This document shows, piece by piece, positions 1 through 10,880 of a stretch of DNA of 64,000 bases. The notes beneath the pieces are model-generated. The model made no database searches. It had not been told where the DNA came from and saw nothing but the letters and a program-made list of their open reading frames with translations. Positions within the stretch are counted from its first letter, which is position 1, and each line of letters starts with the position of its first letter. The position numbers were made by a program, and so were the translations under genes. The stretch is from Zopfochytrium polystomum. Lineage: Eukaryota; Chytridiomycota; Chytridiomycetes; Chytridiales; Chytridiaceae. The DNA lies in contig JAIVFJ010000162.1 in NCBI GenBank assembly GCA_025765615.1, positions 1 to 64,000 on the forward strand, written 5' to 3'.

Positions 1-1190
1 AGGAGATAGCTGGGTGCTTGAGTGGAGAGAATTGTTGAGAGCAAATTCTGCCAGTGGAAGGAGGGTGGGCCAATCATCCTGTTGATAGCTGACATAGCAC
101 CTCAAATACTGCTCCAGAGTCTGGTTTGTTCTTTCTGTTTGTCCATCAGTCTGAGGGTGACAAGCAGTTGACAGTTGAGACTTGATTCCAAAGGCTGCTG
201 TGAGTGCTTTCCAAAATTGAGATCTGAACTGAGGTCCTCTGTCACTGATGATTGACTGAGGCAGCCCATGGAGCCTGAATATGTGCTGCAAAAACAGGTC
301 TGCTGTTCCTTGTGCATCTATATTCTCAGTGCAGGGGATAAAATGGGCCAACTTTGTCCTTCTGCAGATGACAACAAGGATAGAGTCAAATCCATGGGAT
401 AGGGGCAGTTTCACAATGAAGTCCATGGATATTGATGACCAAGGGCTGATGGCAATTGGGAGGGGCTCCAGAAGTCCATAGGGCTTGTGTCTGCTGGATT
501 TGTTTCTTTGACAGGTTTCACAGCTGCTGACATAGTTCTTGATGTACTTCCTCATGCCTGGCCAGTAGAAGTCTCTGGAAACAAGCTCATATGTCTTGTG
601 CTCTCCTGGGTGTCCAGCTGTTGCTGCATCATGCCTTGTCTTGAGTATCTCAAGTTTTTCCTCCTCTTGGCTGATTTGAATCTTGTGAGGCTTGGGGTCC
701 TTGGAAATAGCATGGGCCCACACACTGTCAGGAAGCAATGAAAGGTGTGTCTTGGATGGTGGGGTGAAACTATCTCCCCCTTCAGGTGCAAGGTCGGTCC
801 TTCTGTGCTCATCAGCAGTAGGGCTTGAATTGTTGACTGGGAACTGTGATTCTTGAATCTTTGACTGAGGGTTCTGTTCTTGGCAAAGACTGTGAGCTGT
901 GGAGCTTGAATCTTGAATTTGGACTGTGAACTGTGGTACTTGAATCTTTGACTGTGGGTTCTGTGAACTACAGACTTGGCCATGACTGTGAGCTCTATGA
1001 GCTGTACTGGAATCTTGACTATGAACTGTGAACTGTGAATCTTGAATCTTGGCAGGGATCTGTGAGCTGCAGGCTGATACTGGAGCTGTCATTTGTGGTT
1101 GACCTTGGATACTAGGCTGAGAACCTTGAATCAGGGACTTGAGAGCATGAGACTTGGAGGCTTGACTTGAGTTTTGGGTGGAGCAAAGCC
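1..1190 (-). mobile_element. Ty3/gypsy retrotransposon integrase fragment
   Basis: The reverse strand reads open from about 840 to the window edge as a Ty3/gypsy-type integrase. An HHCC zinc-binding module lies at about 510-640 (HPGEHK, then CETCQ). It is followed by the catalytic core: Asp in SMDF near 421, Asp in SDRGPQF near 238, and Glu in QTERTN near 140, so the DDE triad is intact. The HPQTDGQTERTN block is typical of the family. Upstream (820-1160) the DNA is a degenerate minisatellite with recurring TTGAATCTTTGACTGTG-like motifs. No reverse transcriptase or RNase H is seen before it, so the element is cut off on both sides (window edge and decay). Its 3' end lies outside the window. 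Confidence 0.85.
820..1165. repeat. Degenerate minisatellite rich in CTTGAATCTTTGACTG motifs
   Basis: Imperfect copies of a unit containing 'cttgaatct' and 'gactgtgaactgtg' recur roughly every 30-60 bases. The array sits where the linker upstream of the integrase would be encoded, and shows the composition of a slipped, decaying repeat. Confidence 0.6.
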
Positions 1191-1199
1191 AAAACCTTA

Positions 1200-3430
1200 A
1201 CTGCGTCCACAAAGGCAGGATTGGTCGCGGCTGCGACGGATTCTGCCATGACCGTAGCTGCAGTGGGCCAGACATGGTCGCTCATGGCGCTGTCATGATT
1301 CGCACTTGGCTCCGCCCTTTCAACGGACCTTGCTTTGAACGGATGCCCACTTGCCTGGGGCTCCAACCGCCATGGAGAGCGGCGGCTGCGCACCAGACAC
1401 AGCGGGCCTGTCTGCCATTATTTCTGTGGCTGGCACTGTGTTGCCGCCCCCTAGATTGTTTGGTTTGCCTTGCTCACCACCAAAAACGTCCCAGGCGAGC
1501 CCCACGCCGAGACCCATCACCTTTTGCCTCTGCCACCGCCTCACACTCGCCGCCAAAAAACTGCCCGAGGGAATCTGGCGGCACTTGTATTCGTTCTCCC
1601 ATCCCTCAGCGGTCGCCTGCGTCTGCAGCTGATGCGGCTGCCACCGCTGCATGACCTGTGTACGTCCGCCAAAAATGGGGCTGTTGCCAGCAAACGGCAC
1701 CGACGGCCACGGTGCTGCAGGCGCTGCAGTGTTAGCGTTGGGGCAAACGCCGGCAGTCGCGCCAGCGGTGGCGGCGGCAGTAGGAGCGCTTCCGGGGCCA
1801 GCTCGTTGCAAAGGGTCCACCGAGTCTTTGTCTATGCAGTTAAACGGGCAACCCCAGCAATAACAGGCGGGATGGCGGCAAGAGCGGCAGGATCAGCTGG
1901 GGCCTGCAAGTCCGCTGGCGGCTGAAACGCTGAGATCTCGCTGCTGCCCCGCTGCGTTTGACGCAGATGCCAGTACAGTCTTCAGCAATAGAGACTTCCG
2001 GCGTTGCATCGTCGCTGCTGTCCCCGCCATTCCGTCAGTTACACAAGTTGCCGCACTGGTTCCAGAATCAGCGTCCCGCGAGCGGCTACCTTCGTTCGCA
2101 GTGGTTTGCTGTTGTCCACGTGCATTGCCGGCGACGGAAATGGCGAGGGGCTGTCGATATCACGCTGTTGTTTGACACGAACACCTGGATTATTCGCTGC
2201 CGCCGTTGATGTTGTTGCAACTGCCGCCGTTGCTGCTTCTGTCGCCACGAATACCAAGAATTGCGGTTTGTCGTTGTCCTTGTCTCCATCCTCATCGTCG
2301 CCATTGTTGCAGTCGCAGCTGTTGTGATCACCTTCAACGTTGTCGGCTGATGTCACTGCAAAAAACGGACCACCAGGGCCCAGGAGACTCTGGTAGATGC
2401 GAAGCTGCTGGGCCACTCCCACGTCTGTCTTGTCGAAATAATTGCTGCAGCGGCTTCTTGCACGGCTCAATAATGCCATGCCATCCTCGTCGACATACAT
2501 TCCCACAACTTCCTCCGGAGGTTCCAAATGCGGCTGTGGCAGCGACGGCGCACGCTTGAAGCCGCCAGCGCACACCGCCACATTCCTGTGGTGGGGGCCA
2601 CGCCAGCAGGGTCAGACATTGGTTGAAATATTTCACGGTCACTGTTGGTGAGGAGCTTCTTGCACACCAACGGGTCAGCTGAGGCGTCTGAGAGGAGGCC
2701 GCCACTGGGAAGCCCAAACTCGCAAATCCAGCTGACAACTTCGGTGAAAAACACCGCAAAAATACGTCGATTGCTTTTGAAACCTGTGAAAAAACCCAAC
2801 AACTGATGGTTTCAGAATGGTTTTCCGTGGGCGAAGCAGCAAGTCCCTTGCCTTTCCGCCTCCAGAACAACGTGGTCTAAGTACTACATACTTGGTGTGC
2901 TTCCTTGTGCCAAGTTTGATCTTGTTCACTTCCTGTAGAGGACACTCCTGGCTGGCAGTCCAGGTGGTGATCAACGGGACTGTTACAGTCGTTGAGGTCG
3001 CTGGCGCCGCTGCTGCAAGTGGTGCTCCTCTTTGCTGCTGATGATGCAGCAGCACTGGTCGTGGAGGCGCCGTTGCTCTGCTGCGGCTCCTTCATCTCGC
3101 GGTGTAATACAAGAAGTGACTGGATCTTCGCATGGTCGTGAGGCCATGGACCGCATATTTGTGGCTGTCCAGGTTGCGACGCCAATGACGGAGAGCCGGA
3201 CAGACAGAGAGACAGGCTGATTCGTGGAGAGAGGAAAAAATTGGCCCTGCTTTCTTCCTTCTTTCGTCCCCGCCAGCGTCGCCACTGCCGCCACCGTCCA
3301 TCACAGCTGTTGTTTGCTTCTTGACTTGCACAGGTATCTGATCTTCTTCTTTCCTGCACTGGCTGTTGCACTCGCAATGTAGGGGTTGTATTGGCGCTTT
3401 GCAGGAGTGTTCCAGCCTGAATTGGAACTC
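1200..3430 (-). other. Unassigned GC-rich stretch with broken minus-strand reading frames
   Basis: No family is recognised. Minus-strand frames from about 3050 to 2050 read like a once-continuous protein broken by frameshifts. Segments near 2800-2600 (containing SWICEFGLP and LVCKKLLTN) and near 2580-2340 (containing VVGMYVDEDGMALLSRARS) look protein-like, followed by Asp- and Thr/Ala-rich low complexity. Lying between two Ty3/gypsy fragments, it could be a decayed gag or captured sequence. No start, stop or intron set can be fixed. Confidence 0.25.
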
Positions 3431-3439
3431 TCCATCCCA

Positions 3440-3830
3440 TACCTATTGGAAACGCCCCCTGGGAGTGTGTCGCAGTTGATTTTGCAGGACCACTTAAGGA
3501 AACTCCTAAAGGTCACAAGTATATCATGATTGTCCTTGATTACTTCACCCGATGGGTTGAGGCTATCCCTGTCCCTGAAATTACTGCTGAGACTGCTGCC
3601 CAGGCTCTTGTGGAGCAGGAATTCTGCGACATGGAATTCCTGTTTACCTTCATTCTGATAGAGGTCAACCCTTCACAAGCGCCCTGTTTGGTGCACTTGG
3701 AAAGGCCCTTGGCTTGAAAAAGTCCTTTACGACACCACGCTGGCCTTGTGTCGTGCCAATGGTGCCGTTGAACAGTCTATAGGGGCACTTAGAGCATTTG
3801 TGGTGGATGCTCCAAGTCAAGGGGGTTGAC
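3440..3830 (+). mobile_element. Second Ty3/gypsy integrase core, frameshifted
   Basis: The plus strand encodes VAVDFAGPLKETPKG followed by KYIMIVLDYFTRWVEAIP, the start of a Ty3/gypsy integrase core with its first catalytic Asp. At about 3637-3645 one base is missing relative to an intact frame: the next conserved block (VYLHSDRGQPFTSALFGAL, second Asp) is in another frame. The third block (NGAVEQSIGALRAF, with the Glu) is in yet another. The copy is therefore dead. It points opposite to the integrase at 1-1190 and differs in sequence, so it is from another element. Confidence 0.8.
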
Positions 3831-5301
3831 TTGTCAATTTTCTCTCTCTCTGTTTTGGGCCATTTTGCTTTTTCCTTTTTTCTTCAATTTGATTTCTGTC
3901 CTTTGGCACCAATACAGAGTCCCTTCAAATCCATCTGGCTTGCAAAGGTGAGGGTAGTGAGAGGTGGTACGCACCCAGGTGAGTACATGGTCCCTTTGGG
4001 GGCTCCTCTTAGGGGGCCGTGGGTGGGGAATGCAGCTGGCCCCACCACCGACTGTGTGACACTGCTGGCTCTGTGTTGGAGTGAGGATCCCAGGCACTCG
4101 CCCACTGCGACGACGGTGATGGTGGTGGCGACGACAACGGCGTTGTTGTCCCTGCGAGGGTGTTGGTGGCCGCGCTTGGTGCAGGCCCCGACACCTGAGA
4201 GTTCGATCTACGAGTGCCTGCCTCAGTCCTATTGCTGTGACAGTGAGATGTGTGAGTACGAGTGCAATGCAATAAAGCCCGTTGGTCAAGTGATCATGCC
4301 AGCACAGCCTGGTGGCGTGCGTGTACGATCGCAGGTGTTTCTGCGTGCGAGTCCCTGCTGGCGACCTTCTGACTCCTACATAGTCGACTCCCTTCTCTCT
4401 CTCCCCCCTGTCGCTGGCGACGACAGGCGCTAGGTTGCACCCTGTCCGTCCCATTGCTATTAACCGCTCCTGTTGTATTTGAGATGAGGTTCCTGAGATA
4501 AAAACCCTCGTTTCACTCTTCTCTCTCTTTATTCTGCGGTTGTGTTGCGCCCTCGGGAGTGCCCTTCCGTTTCCCCTCACATCGGCCTGCAGCCACGCAA
4601 GTAATCGGTGCTCCAGCACTGATCCTTCAGAGGATTGTCCCCTCTGAATGTTCATTCTTTGTGTTTGAGACCCCTTCAAACAGATCAGTAGGGATACATT
4701 GTGGACAAGGCAAGTAGTAGGGTTGAAACACCCCCTAGACAACAGCTCAATAAAGTTAGTTTTAGCCTATTATTTGCTTTCCCTCACTCTAGGGCCCAGA
4801 TCCCAGGGTCAAAGGAGTGAGTATAGTCTCACAGATTGGTAATTGCACGATGCTTGTTCCCTCCGTGCAAAGGGCCAGACCGGATCGTGTTTCGTTCTTT
4901 TTGGACAGGGACCACCGGAACCACCGGACCTCAGAGAAGGAATGTCCAAGCAGAAAAGCAGGTCAGTTGAAAAAAACAATGCAAAGTTTCCTTCAAGATT
5001 AGCTGGCTTCAAATATGCTCATGTCCTTTTTGACATGCAAAGCTCAATCACCAACAATGCACAGTTGCCCATCCACACCAGATTCAACAACCACGAAAAT
5101 AAACGGAAAAAAAATAACAAAAACATCGAAGCAATGCTCCTCACCCAGCCGTTCGAGGGGATTCGAACCAGAAGATGAAAGAGGAACAAAAAGCAGTATT
5201 CTTCCAAGACCTGTTTTTTTTCGTTCCTGTGATTGGAATTTTTTTTTTTTGTTTCAATTTCACCATTTCTCCTTGAGAGTGGTCTTGCTTTTTCACATAG
5301 A
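3831..5301. other. Retroelement 3' remains and intergenic DNA, no gene recognised
   Basis: The stretch after the plus-strand integrase contains AATAAA-like signals (near 4748) and a TATA-like, pyrimidine-rich patch (about 4490-4530) that could belong to an LTR, but no matching second LTR is visible. Long open frames on both strands here are low in recognisable motifs. From about 5000 to 5301 the DNA is AT-rich and follows the stop codon of the LRR gene, so it is probably its 3' flank. Confidence 0.4.
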
Positions 5302-6728
5302 TCATTCCACCTTCAGAGTGAACTTGCCCTTTACAGCATCAGCCAGGGCTTTTGCACCTTTTGGACCTATTTCAACAGCTGCAATCAAACAAGTTGTGAC
5401 AAAAAAAGGAAACGAGAGAACAAGAAGAATTAGTGAGGTTTCCATTAGCTCAATCAGGGACAATGCTTGACAAAACTCGGAACAGTTGATGCTCTGAATG
5501 AAGACTGGGTGATGCACTCACAAGAAAGATTAATACTCTGGAGGCTGCTGTTGACCCTCAGTGCAGCAGCCAGGGCTTTTGCACCTTCTTGACCAATGGC
5601 ATTCCCTGGAATCAATCAAGTTGTGCAAAGAAAGAAAAGAGAGAAAGAACAGAATCAGTGAGGTTTCCATCTGTAGAATCAGGGACAAGGATTGACAAAG
5701 CTATGAACAGTTGATGCTCTGAATGAAGACTGGGTGATGCACTCACTGTAAAGATTAATACTCTGGAGGCTGCTGTTCACCCTCAGTGCATTAGCCAGGG
5801 CTTTTGCACCTTCTTGCCCAATGTAATTCCCTGGAATCAATCAAGTTGTGCAAAGAAAGAAAAGAGAGGAAGAACAGAATCAGTGAGGTTTCCATCTGCG
5901 CAATCAGGGACAAGGCTTGACAAGCTCTGAACAGCTGAAGCTCTGACTGAAGACTGGGTGATGCACTCACCGTGAAGATTAATACTCTGGAGGCTGCTGT
6001 TGACCCTCAGTGCAGCAGCCAGGGCTTTTGCACCTTCTTGACCAATGTGATTCACTGGAATCAATCAAGTTGTGCAAATAAAGAAAAGAGAGGAAGAACA
6101 GAATCAGTGAGGTTTCCATCTGAAGAATCAGGGACAAGGATTGACAAAGCTATGAACAGTTGATGCTCTGAATGAAGACTGGGTGATGCACTCACAAGAA
6201 AGATTAATACTCTGGAGCCTGTTGTTGACCCTCAGTGCAGCAGCCAGGGCTATTGCACCTTCGTGACCAATGTAATTGCCTGGAATCAATCAAGTTGTGC
6301 AAACAAAGAAAAGAGAGGAAGAACAGAATTAGTGAGGGTTCCATCTGCGCAATCAGGGGCAAAGCTTGATGAAACACTGAACAGTTGATGCTCTGAATGA
6401 AGACTTGGTGATGCACTCACAAGAAAGATTAATACTCTGGAGCCTGTTGTTGACCCTCAGGGCATCAGCCAGGGCTTTTGCACCTTCTTGACCGATTTCA
6501 TTCGCTGGAATCAATCAAGTTGTGCAAATAAAGAAAAGAGAGGAAGAACAGAATCAGTGAGATTTCTATCTGCACAATCAGGGACACCGCGTGAGGAAAC
6601 TCGATATAGTTGTTGCTCTGAATGAAAATGGGGGACTTACTCACAAGAAAGATCAACACTCTGGAGGGTGCTGTCGGCCCTAAGTGCTGCAGCTATTACT
6701 TGAGCCCCAACATCCTCCAATTTGTCGT
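5302..6728 (-). repeat. Tandem array of ~225-bp LRR exon+intron units
   Basis: Exons begin at 6728, 6504, 6279, 6054, 5830, 5605 and 5378, a spacing of 224-227 bases. Six are exactly 84 bases, all bounded by phase-1 introns of 140-143 bases. Introns are as similar to each other as exons are: each starts GTGAGTGCATCACC (the first, GTGAGTAAG, differs) and ends TTGATTGATTCCAG or close to it. This is a DNA-level tandem duplication of a frame-neutral exon+intron unit, most likely recent or homogenised by gene conversion. Confidence 0.9.
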
Positions 6729-9700
6729 CTGAGGGAAAGTGAGAAAATTCTCGGAATGGTATCTGAGAGCATACTTCGGTCACCCTGAGGGCTTATTTTC
6801 AAATGTGTTACACCATAAAAGAGTTTTAAAATTTTTTTTCGCTGATTATTGTTGGCCCTAGTGCACGAAGAAGTTTTTTGCCTCGAATGTATCGCTTCAA
6901 TGCTGAAGGATTTCCATTCAGTACATTGGGAAAGCAGTTCAACATGATTTTCACCTGATACAGCTTTGGGTTTCATATCCACTCTGGTGGAGGATTTTGA
7001 TTGTGACAGAACTGTTTTTGGAGCAACACCATCATTGTGAGGTGTTGGCAGCGCAGTCACAGGGAGAGCAGGTGCTGATTTGCTAACAACATCAGGAGAA
7101 GTGGTTGTATGGTGGAGATCAATGAGGGTGTCTGCTGTCTTGAACAAGTCTGCAAAAATATAAGATTACAGCTTATGTGCGAATGACCAGCATTACCACC
7201 TCCTGGAGTCTCCACCTGATCGACAGACTTGCTTCCATCATTATCTGAACGCTGCAATTTATTGGCAGCAAGAATTTGTCTCTCCAGCTCTCCACTAGTG
7301 TCTGGGCAGCAGACGGTACTAGTGATACATTTGCACCATTAGCATTTTTCTGGGGAGCGAGGTGTGTCCTTACCATTTGGGGCAAATGTTGTCGCATTGA
7401 GAGTTTCCTTTGCAGCGAGTGTTTCTGCAATTTCTGCAAAATCCATTATCGCAGCTGACCCAAAGGAAACTGATCCAGCAGTGTCTGTGGCATTCCTCTC
7501 AAGCTTGATTTGGTGAAGGTGACGAGCATCAACAACATCTTGTGGAAGGAAGGCAGCTTTGGGTGCACCTGTCAAACATAGGTGAATGCATGAAGCAGGA
7601 ATTTTCAACTAACCTTCAGCGGTTTCTGCAACGTCAGGCTGTGTCTCGACAAGCTCAGTCAGCGCCTTGAGCTCAAGGCAAATTGCGGAAAAACGAGGTC
7701 TGTCAGAAATTTCCAGGCTCCAGCAGCGCTTGAACAAGCTGGCAAGCGCAGCACCAGCTGCTGTCTCTGCTTGGAACACAGCTGACTGGAGCTCTTGCAG
7801 GAGGTTATCACGTTCATTTGGAAATCGCAGCGCATCGATAAAGCCTTGCAGGTTGATCTCCGAGTCCTCCCAGGGGATGCCATACGCGCCAGTCCAACTT
7901 AGCACCTCTGTCATAAGAACTGCAAAAGAGTAAACATCATTTGCAGAGGAGACCTGCGCATTTTGAGGAAAAGGGAGGGCACTAAGTTCTGTTTGGATGC
8001 AAAACAAATACAAAAATACCTTTGGACGAACACTCTTCAGTTCTGGAGCCAACCACAGTATTGATCCAGCAGCTGCAGACAATGTGCTGCGAGTCATTGT
8101 CTCTGTTTTGATCTTGCTCAGGCCAAAGTCCGTGATCTTTGAGACAATCGACCCATCTTGATATGTCTTTGTGAGAAGGACGTTGAGGCTCTTGAGGTCA
8201 TTGTGCATAATCTTGAGTGTGTCATGGAGATACGACATGCCAGCAGAGACTTGGATTAGGAATGTGAGACGCTGCTTGAGAGGCGTGTCCTCGTTGTCTG
8301 GTTCAGGTAGTAGTCGTGCAGGGAACCAAGTGAGGCAAACTGCAGGGTGATTGGGATGGTCGACGAAAAATGAAGAAGAAAAATTAGCACAATACCATGC
8401 AATGAAAATGAATTTTGAATGTGATCTCATTGGCATTGCACAAACCTCCAAAACCAACGAAAGGTAGTTATTGATATTGATGACGCCGTGAAATCCAATG
8501 ATAAAGGGATGGCGAGACTTTTGAAGGATGTTTGCTTCGTTGATCAGTTCGAGTTTTGATTTTTCACTCAGCTTTGACAGCTTCAGGGTCTTGACTGCGA
8601 CAGGGATTGACTCGAGATACAGACCCTTGCGCACCACACCAAATGAGCCCTCCCCAACAATGCTGTCATTGTTGTCAGAAACAACAACGTCAGTGCTTGA
8701 GATGGTGATGGCCTCAAGGCTTGTTGTCAACAGCTTGAAGATGCTTGCTGCAATGGCCTCGTGTGAGTTTGCGCCAACACCCTTGGTGAGGTCGATGTCT
8801 AATTAGGAAAACAAAGTTTGGAAAGGAAACATCAGTTGTCAGCAAAAAGAATATATAAATTGGAATTGAAAGCACAAGAAAACAGCCACTCACAAAGCTG
8901 GCCGGCAGTCACAAATGCTGCTGCACTAAAGGCCACTTCCTCGGTGCTGGCCAAGCGCACTGGGATGATGGGCTTGTGGATGTCGTTTGCAAACTTGATC
9001 TCGAGCTTGCAGTTGTGGGAAGCAATGTAACTGTCTGAGAGGAAGGCGACAACAACTGCAGCACGACAGATGCCATCAATAATGGCCTCGTTGATGTCGC
9101 TCCCCATGTTATTTACATCGATCCACACACGCACATTCATGCGCTCCAGCTTGGTGACGAGTGGGCGCACGACGTCCTTGTCTGCCCAGGCGTAGCTGAT
9201 CATGGCCTGTGTGGGGGAGCAGGAAGCAGGGTGGGGATTTCGTGTGGTTACATTTTGTGTCAGTCGTGTCAATGGTGCAAGAAGAAAGTTTGTCATTGTA
9301 AAGCGAGTAAACTCCACGTGAGCAGCGCCAAAAATCCGCAAAAATGGAAATAACGTAGTAGCAGGCCAGAGATCACGTTGCGCCGCTGCCGCTGGGTGGT
9401 GAGCCAAGTGAGGCCGGAGGATCTTTCGTTGTGGTTGGGTGTGGAACGAAGACACAAAAAAAAACCCCCAACAACATAGAGGTTTTGTGTGGAAGAGGCG
9501 ATACAGCCATGCAGCGCAAACGACGGGTGAAAAAGGGAGAAGGAAAAAATGAAAGAGCGTCGGACAGTGGGATCGGGGGGCGGACGGGGCGAACGAGGCG
9601 GACTCACATCAAAATCAAATTTTTTCGGCTGAGTAGCGGGCGGGGCGCCGCCGGGAGGGCGTCGTCTGCCGGCGACGGGGCGGGGGGCGGCGGAACGGTC

Positions 9701-9874
9701 GGGGGCGGCATGATGGGCGCCGCCCTGGCAGTCGTGGACGGTGGCGATGTCAGCCGGTAGGGCCAGGAGCTGGTCGATGGTCAGGCCTCTGGGGATGGTG
9801 GAGAGGCGGCGGAGGACTCGGGTGGAGTCATTGTCGTCCTTGGTGGCGGCGGCGGGGGGCGAGATCGTCGTCAT
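5302..9874 (-). CDS. TIR - TKL kinase - LRR receptor-like protein (15 exons, one frameshift)
   Basis: Modelled exons on the minus strand, in order: 9874-9608, 9206-8894, 8798-8446, 8339-8020, 7953-7614, 7568-7374, 7301-7197, 7149-6955, 6728-6645, 6504-6421, 6279-6196, 6054-5971, 5830-5747, 5605-5522, 5378-5302; about 889 codons. Exon 1 encodes a Pro/Ala-rich N-terminus with RGLTIDQLLALPAD. Exon 2 is a TIR domain (MISYAWADKD, VRVWIDV, SDSYIASHNCKLEIKFA with the putative NADase Glu). Exons 3-5 are a TKL kinase: GEGSFG, VAVK, NEANIL, HNDLKSLN, DFG, APE, DVYSF. Exons 6-8 are a Ser/Thr-rich linker; exons 9-15 each carry one 28-residue ribonuclease-inhibitor-type LRR (last one shorter). Exon 4 lacks one base near 8299 compared with two paralogous copies, so the spliced frame breaks unless intron 3 (106 bp) is retained. 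The architecture suggests sensing by LRRs and signalling by TIR and kinase. Domains are secure; function is inference. Confidence 0.82.
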
Positions 9875-10560
9875 CGTGGCTGCGCCTTCTTGCGGCGGCG
9901 GCGGCGGCGGCGGCGTTCCTTCGTTCGTTCGTTCGTTCGTTCGTTCCTTCGGATCTGGTTTTTGCCTTGTCTTCTCCTCCTCTTCCTCTTCCTCTTCCAC
10001 TTTGTTTGTCGACAGAGGATGTATTGCGCGCGCCGTCCCAAATTGGATTTCGTCGCTCAAATTCTTCCTCGACGGATTTCCCCGACATGAACCATGTTTT
10101 CCCCGACAGAGCAGGCAGACAGACCACCCCCACCTGTCGGGGCCGACCCACTTCCCCTGACAAGTTCTTTTGCCGAAATAATTATGGAGTCGCTGAAAAG
10201 CCTGTGGACAGACCCTCCAATTTTCAATGAAACGCACGTAGCGACGCAAAAAGGATAATTCGCGCATAATCTTTGCTCTGCTTTGTCTTCTCCCTTGTCG
10301 ACAAACAAGAGAAAAAAAAAGAAAAGAAACAAGTGGGTTCCGGAGGAGCCTGGGCGAGCGCTTGTCTGAAATCCCACGTTGGTCACTCCAGGCATAAGCG
10401 ATCTCGGTGCTTCTGGCGCGGCCCGCGCTGGCGGTCCGGATCGCAGCCGTTTGCAACGCGGCAGGCTGCCTTCTACGCGCCGGCGGTCCGTGGGACAATT
10501 TCGTGTCAAAGACGACCGTTTTGTGCCGCCCTTCAAATGGTGAGTCTATCGCACATCCCC
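9875..10560 (-). promoter_or_regulatory. 5' region of the TIR-kinase-LRR gene with TTGTCGACAA palindrome
   Basis: The palindrome TTGTCGACAA lies at 10295-10304 after a TTGTCTTCTC pyrimidine run. A near copy (TTTGTCGACAG) follows CTTGTCTTCTC at 9966-10015. The second TIR gene carries the same pair of motifs just before its start codon. A GTTC tetranucleotide run sits near 9925-9950. A long frame is open through this whole region on the minus strand, but it is not conserved with the paralogue, so the start at 9874 is preferred. Confidence 0.4.
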
Positions 10561-10714
10561 TTTTTTTCAAGCTCAAAGGGATGGTCTTTAATCTCACCAC
10601 GTACTTCCACTCTGGGCCACGGCTGGTCACATAGCTAGCATTTTGCATCAGAAACGGATCTGGAGCTACCATTTTTAGCAAATGGTAGCACTGGGACCAG
10701 ACATTTTCTGGAGG

Positions 10715-10880
10715 GAGTGGGGATTGAAACCAGAGGCAAAAAAAATGTTGGTAGGAGCTCCTGTTTTTCAAGAATGGGAGCTGAGGAAACAAGTTTTTGC
10801 CAAAGGTGTTGGGGATTGAAACAAGAGACAAGAAAAAATGGTGGTGGGAGCTCCCATTTTCCAAGAATAGGCTTTCCCAC
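10715..10880 (+). repeat. Two-copy imperfect tandem repeat (~80 bp)
   Basis: The block beginning GGGGATTGAAACCAGAGGC near 10719 recurs near 10810 (GGGGATTGAAACAAGAGAC). Both continue into an A-run, a TGGTGG-type stretch, GGAGCTCC and a CAAGAAT end. It lies directly upstream of the LINE fragment. Confidence 0.6.

Noticed and set aside
3834..4742. A 302-residue minus-strand frame
   Set aside because: Low-complexity His/Arg text opposite retroelement remains; no motif, no splice logic.
5140..5175. B-box-like text (GGTTCGAATCCCC on the minus strand)
   Set aside because: No matching A-box, acceptor or anticodon stem surrounds it, so it is not a tRNA gene.
5302..6728. The 225-bp repeats as a satellite or CRISPR-like array
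   Set aside because: Each unit has a coding 84-base LRR with conserved splice sites and codon-level structure. It is part of a gene, not a CRISPR or satellite.
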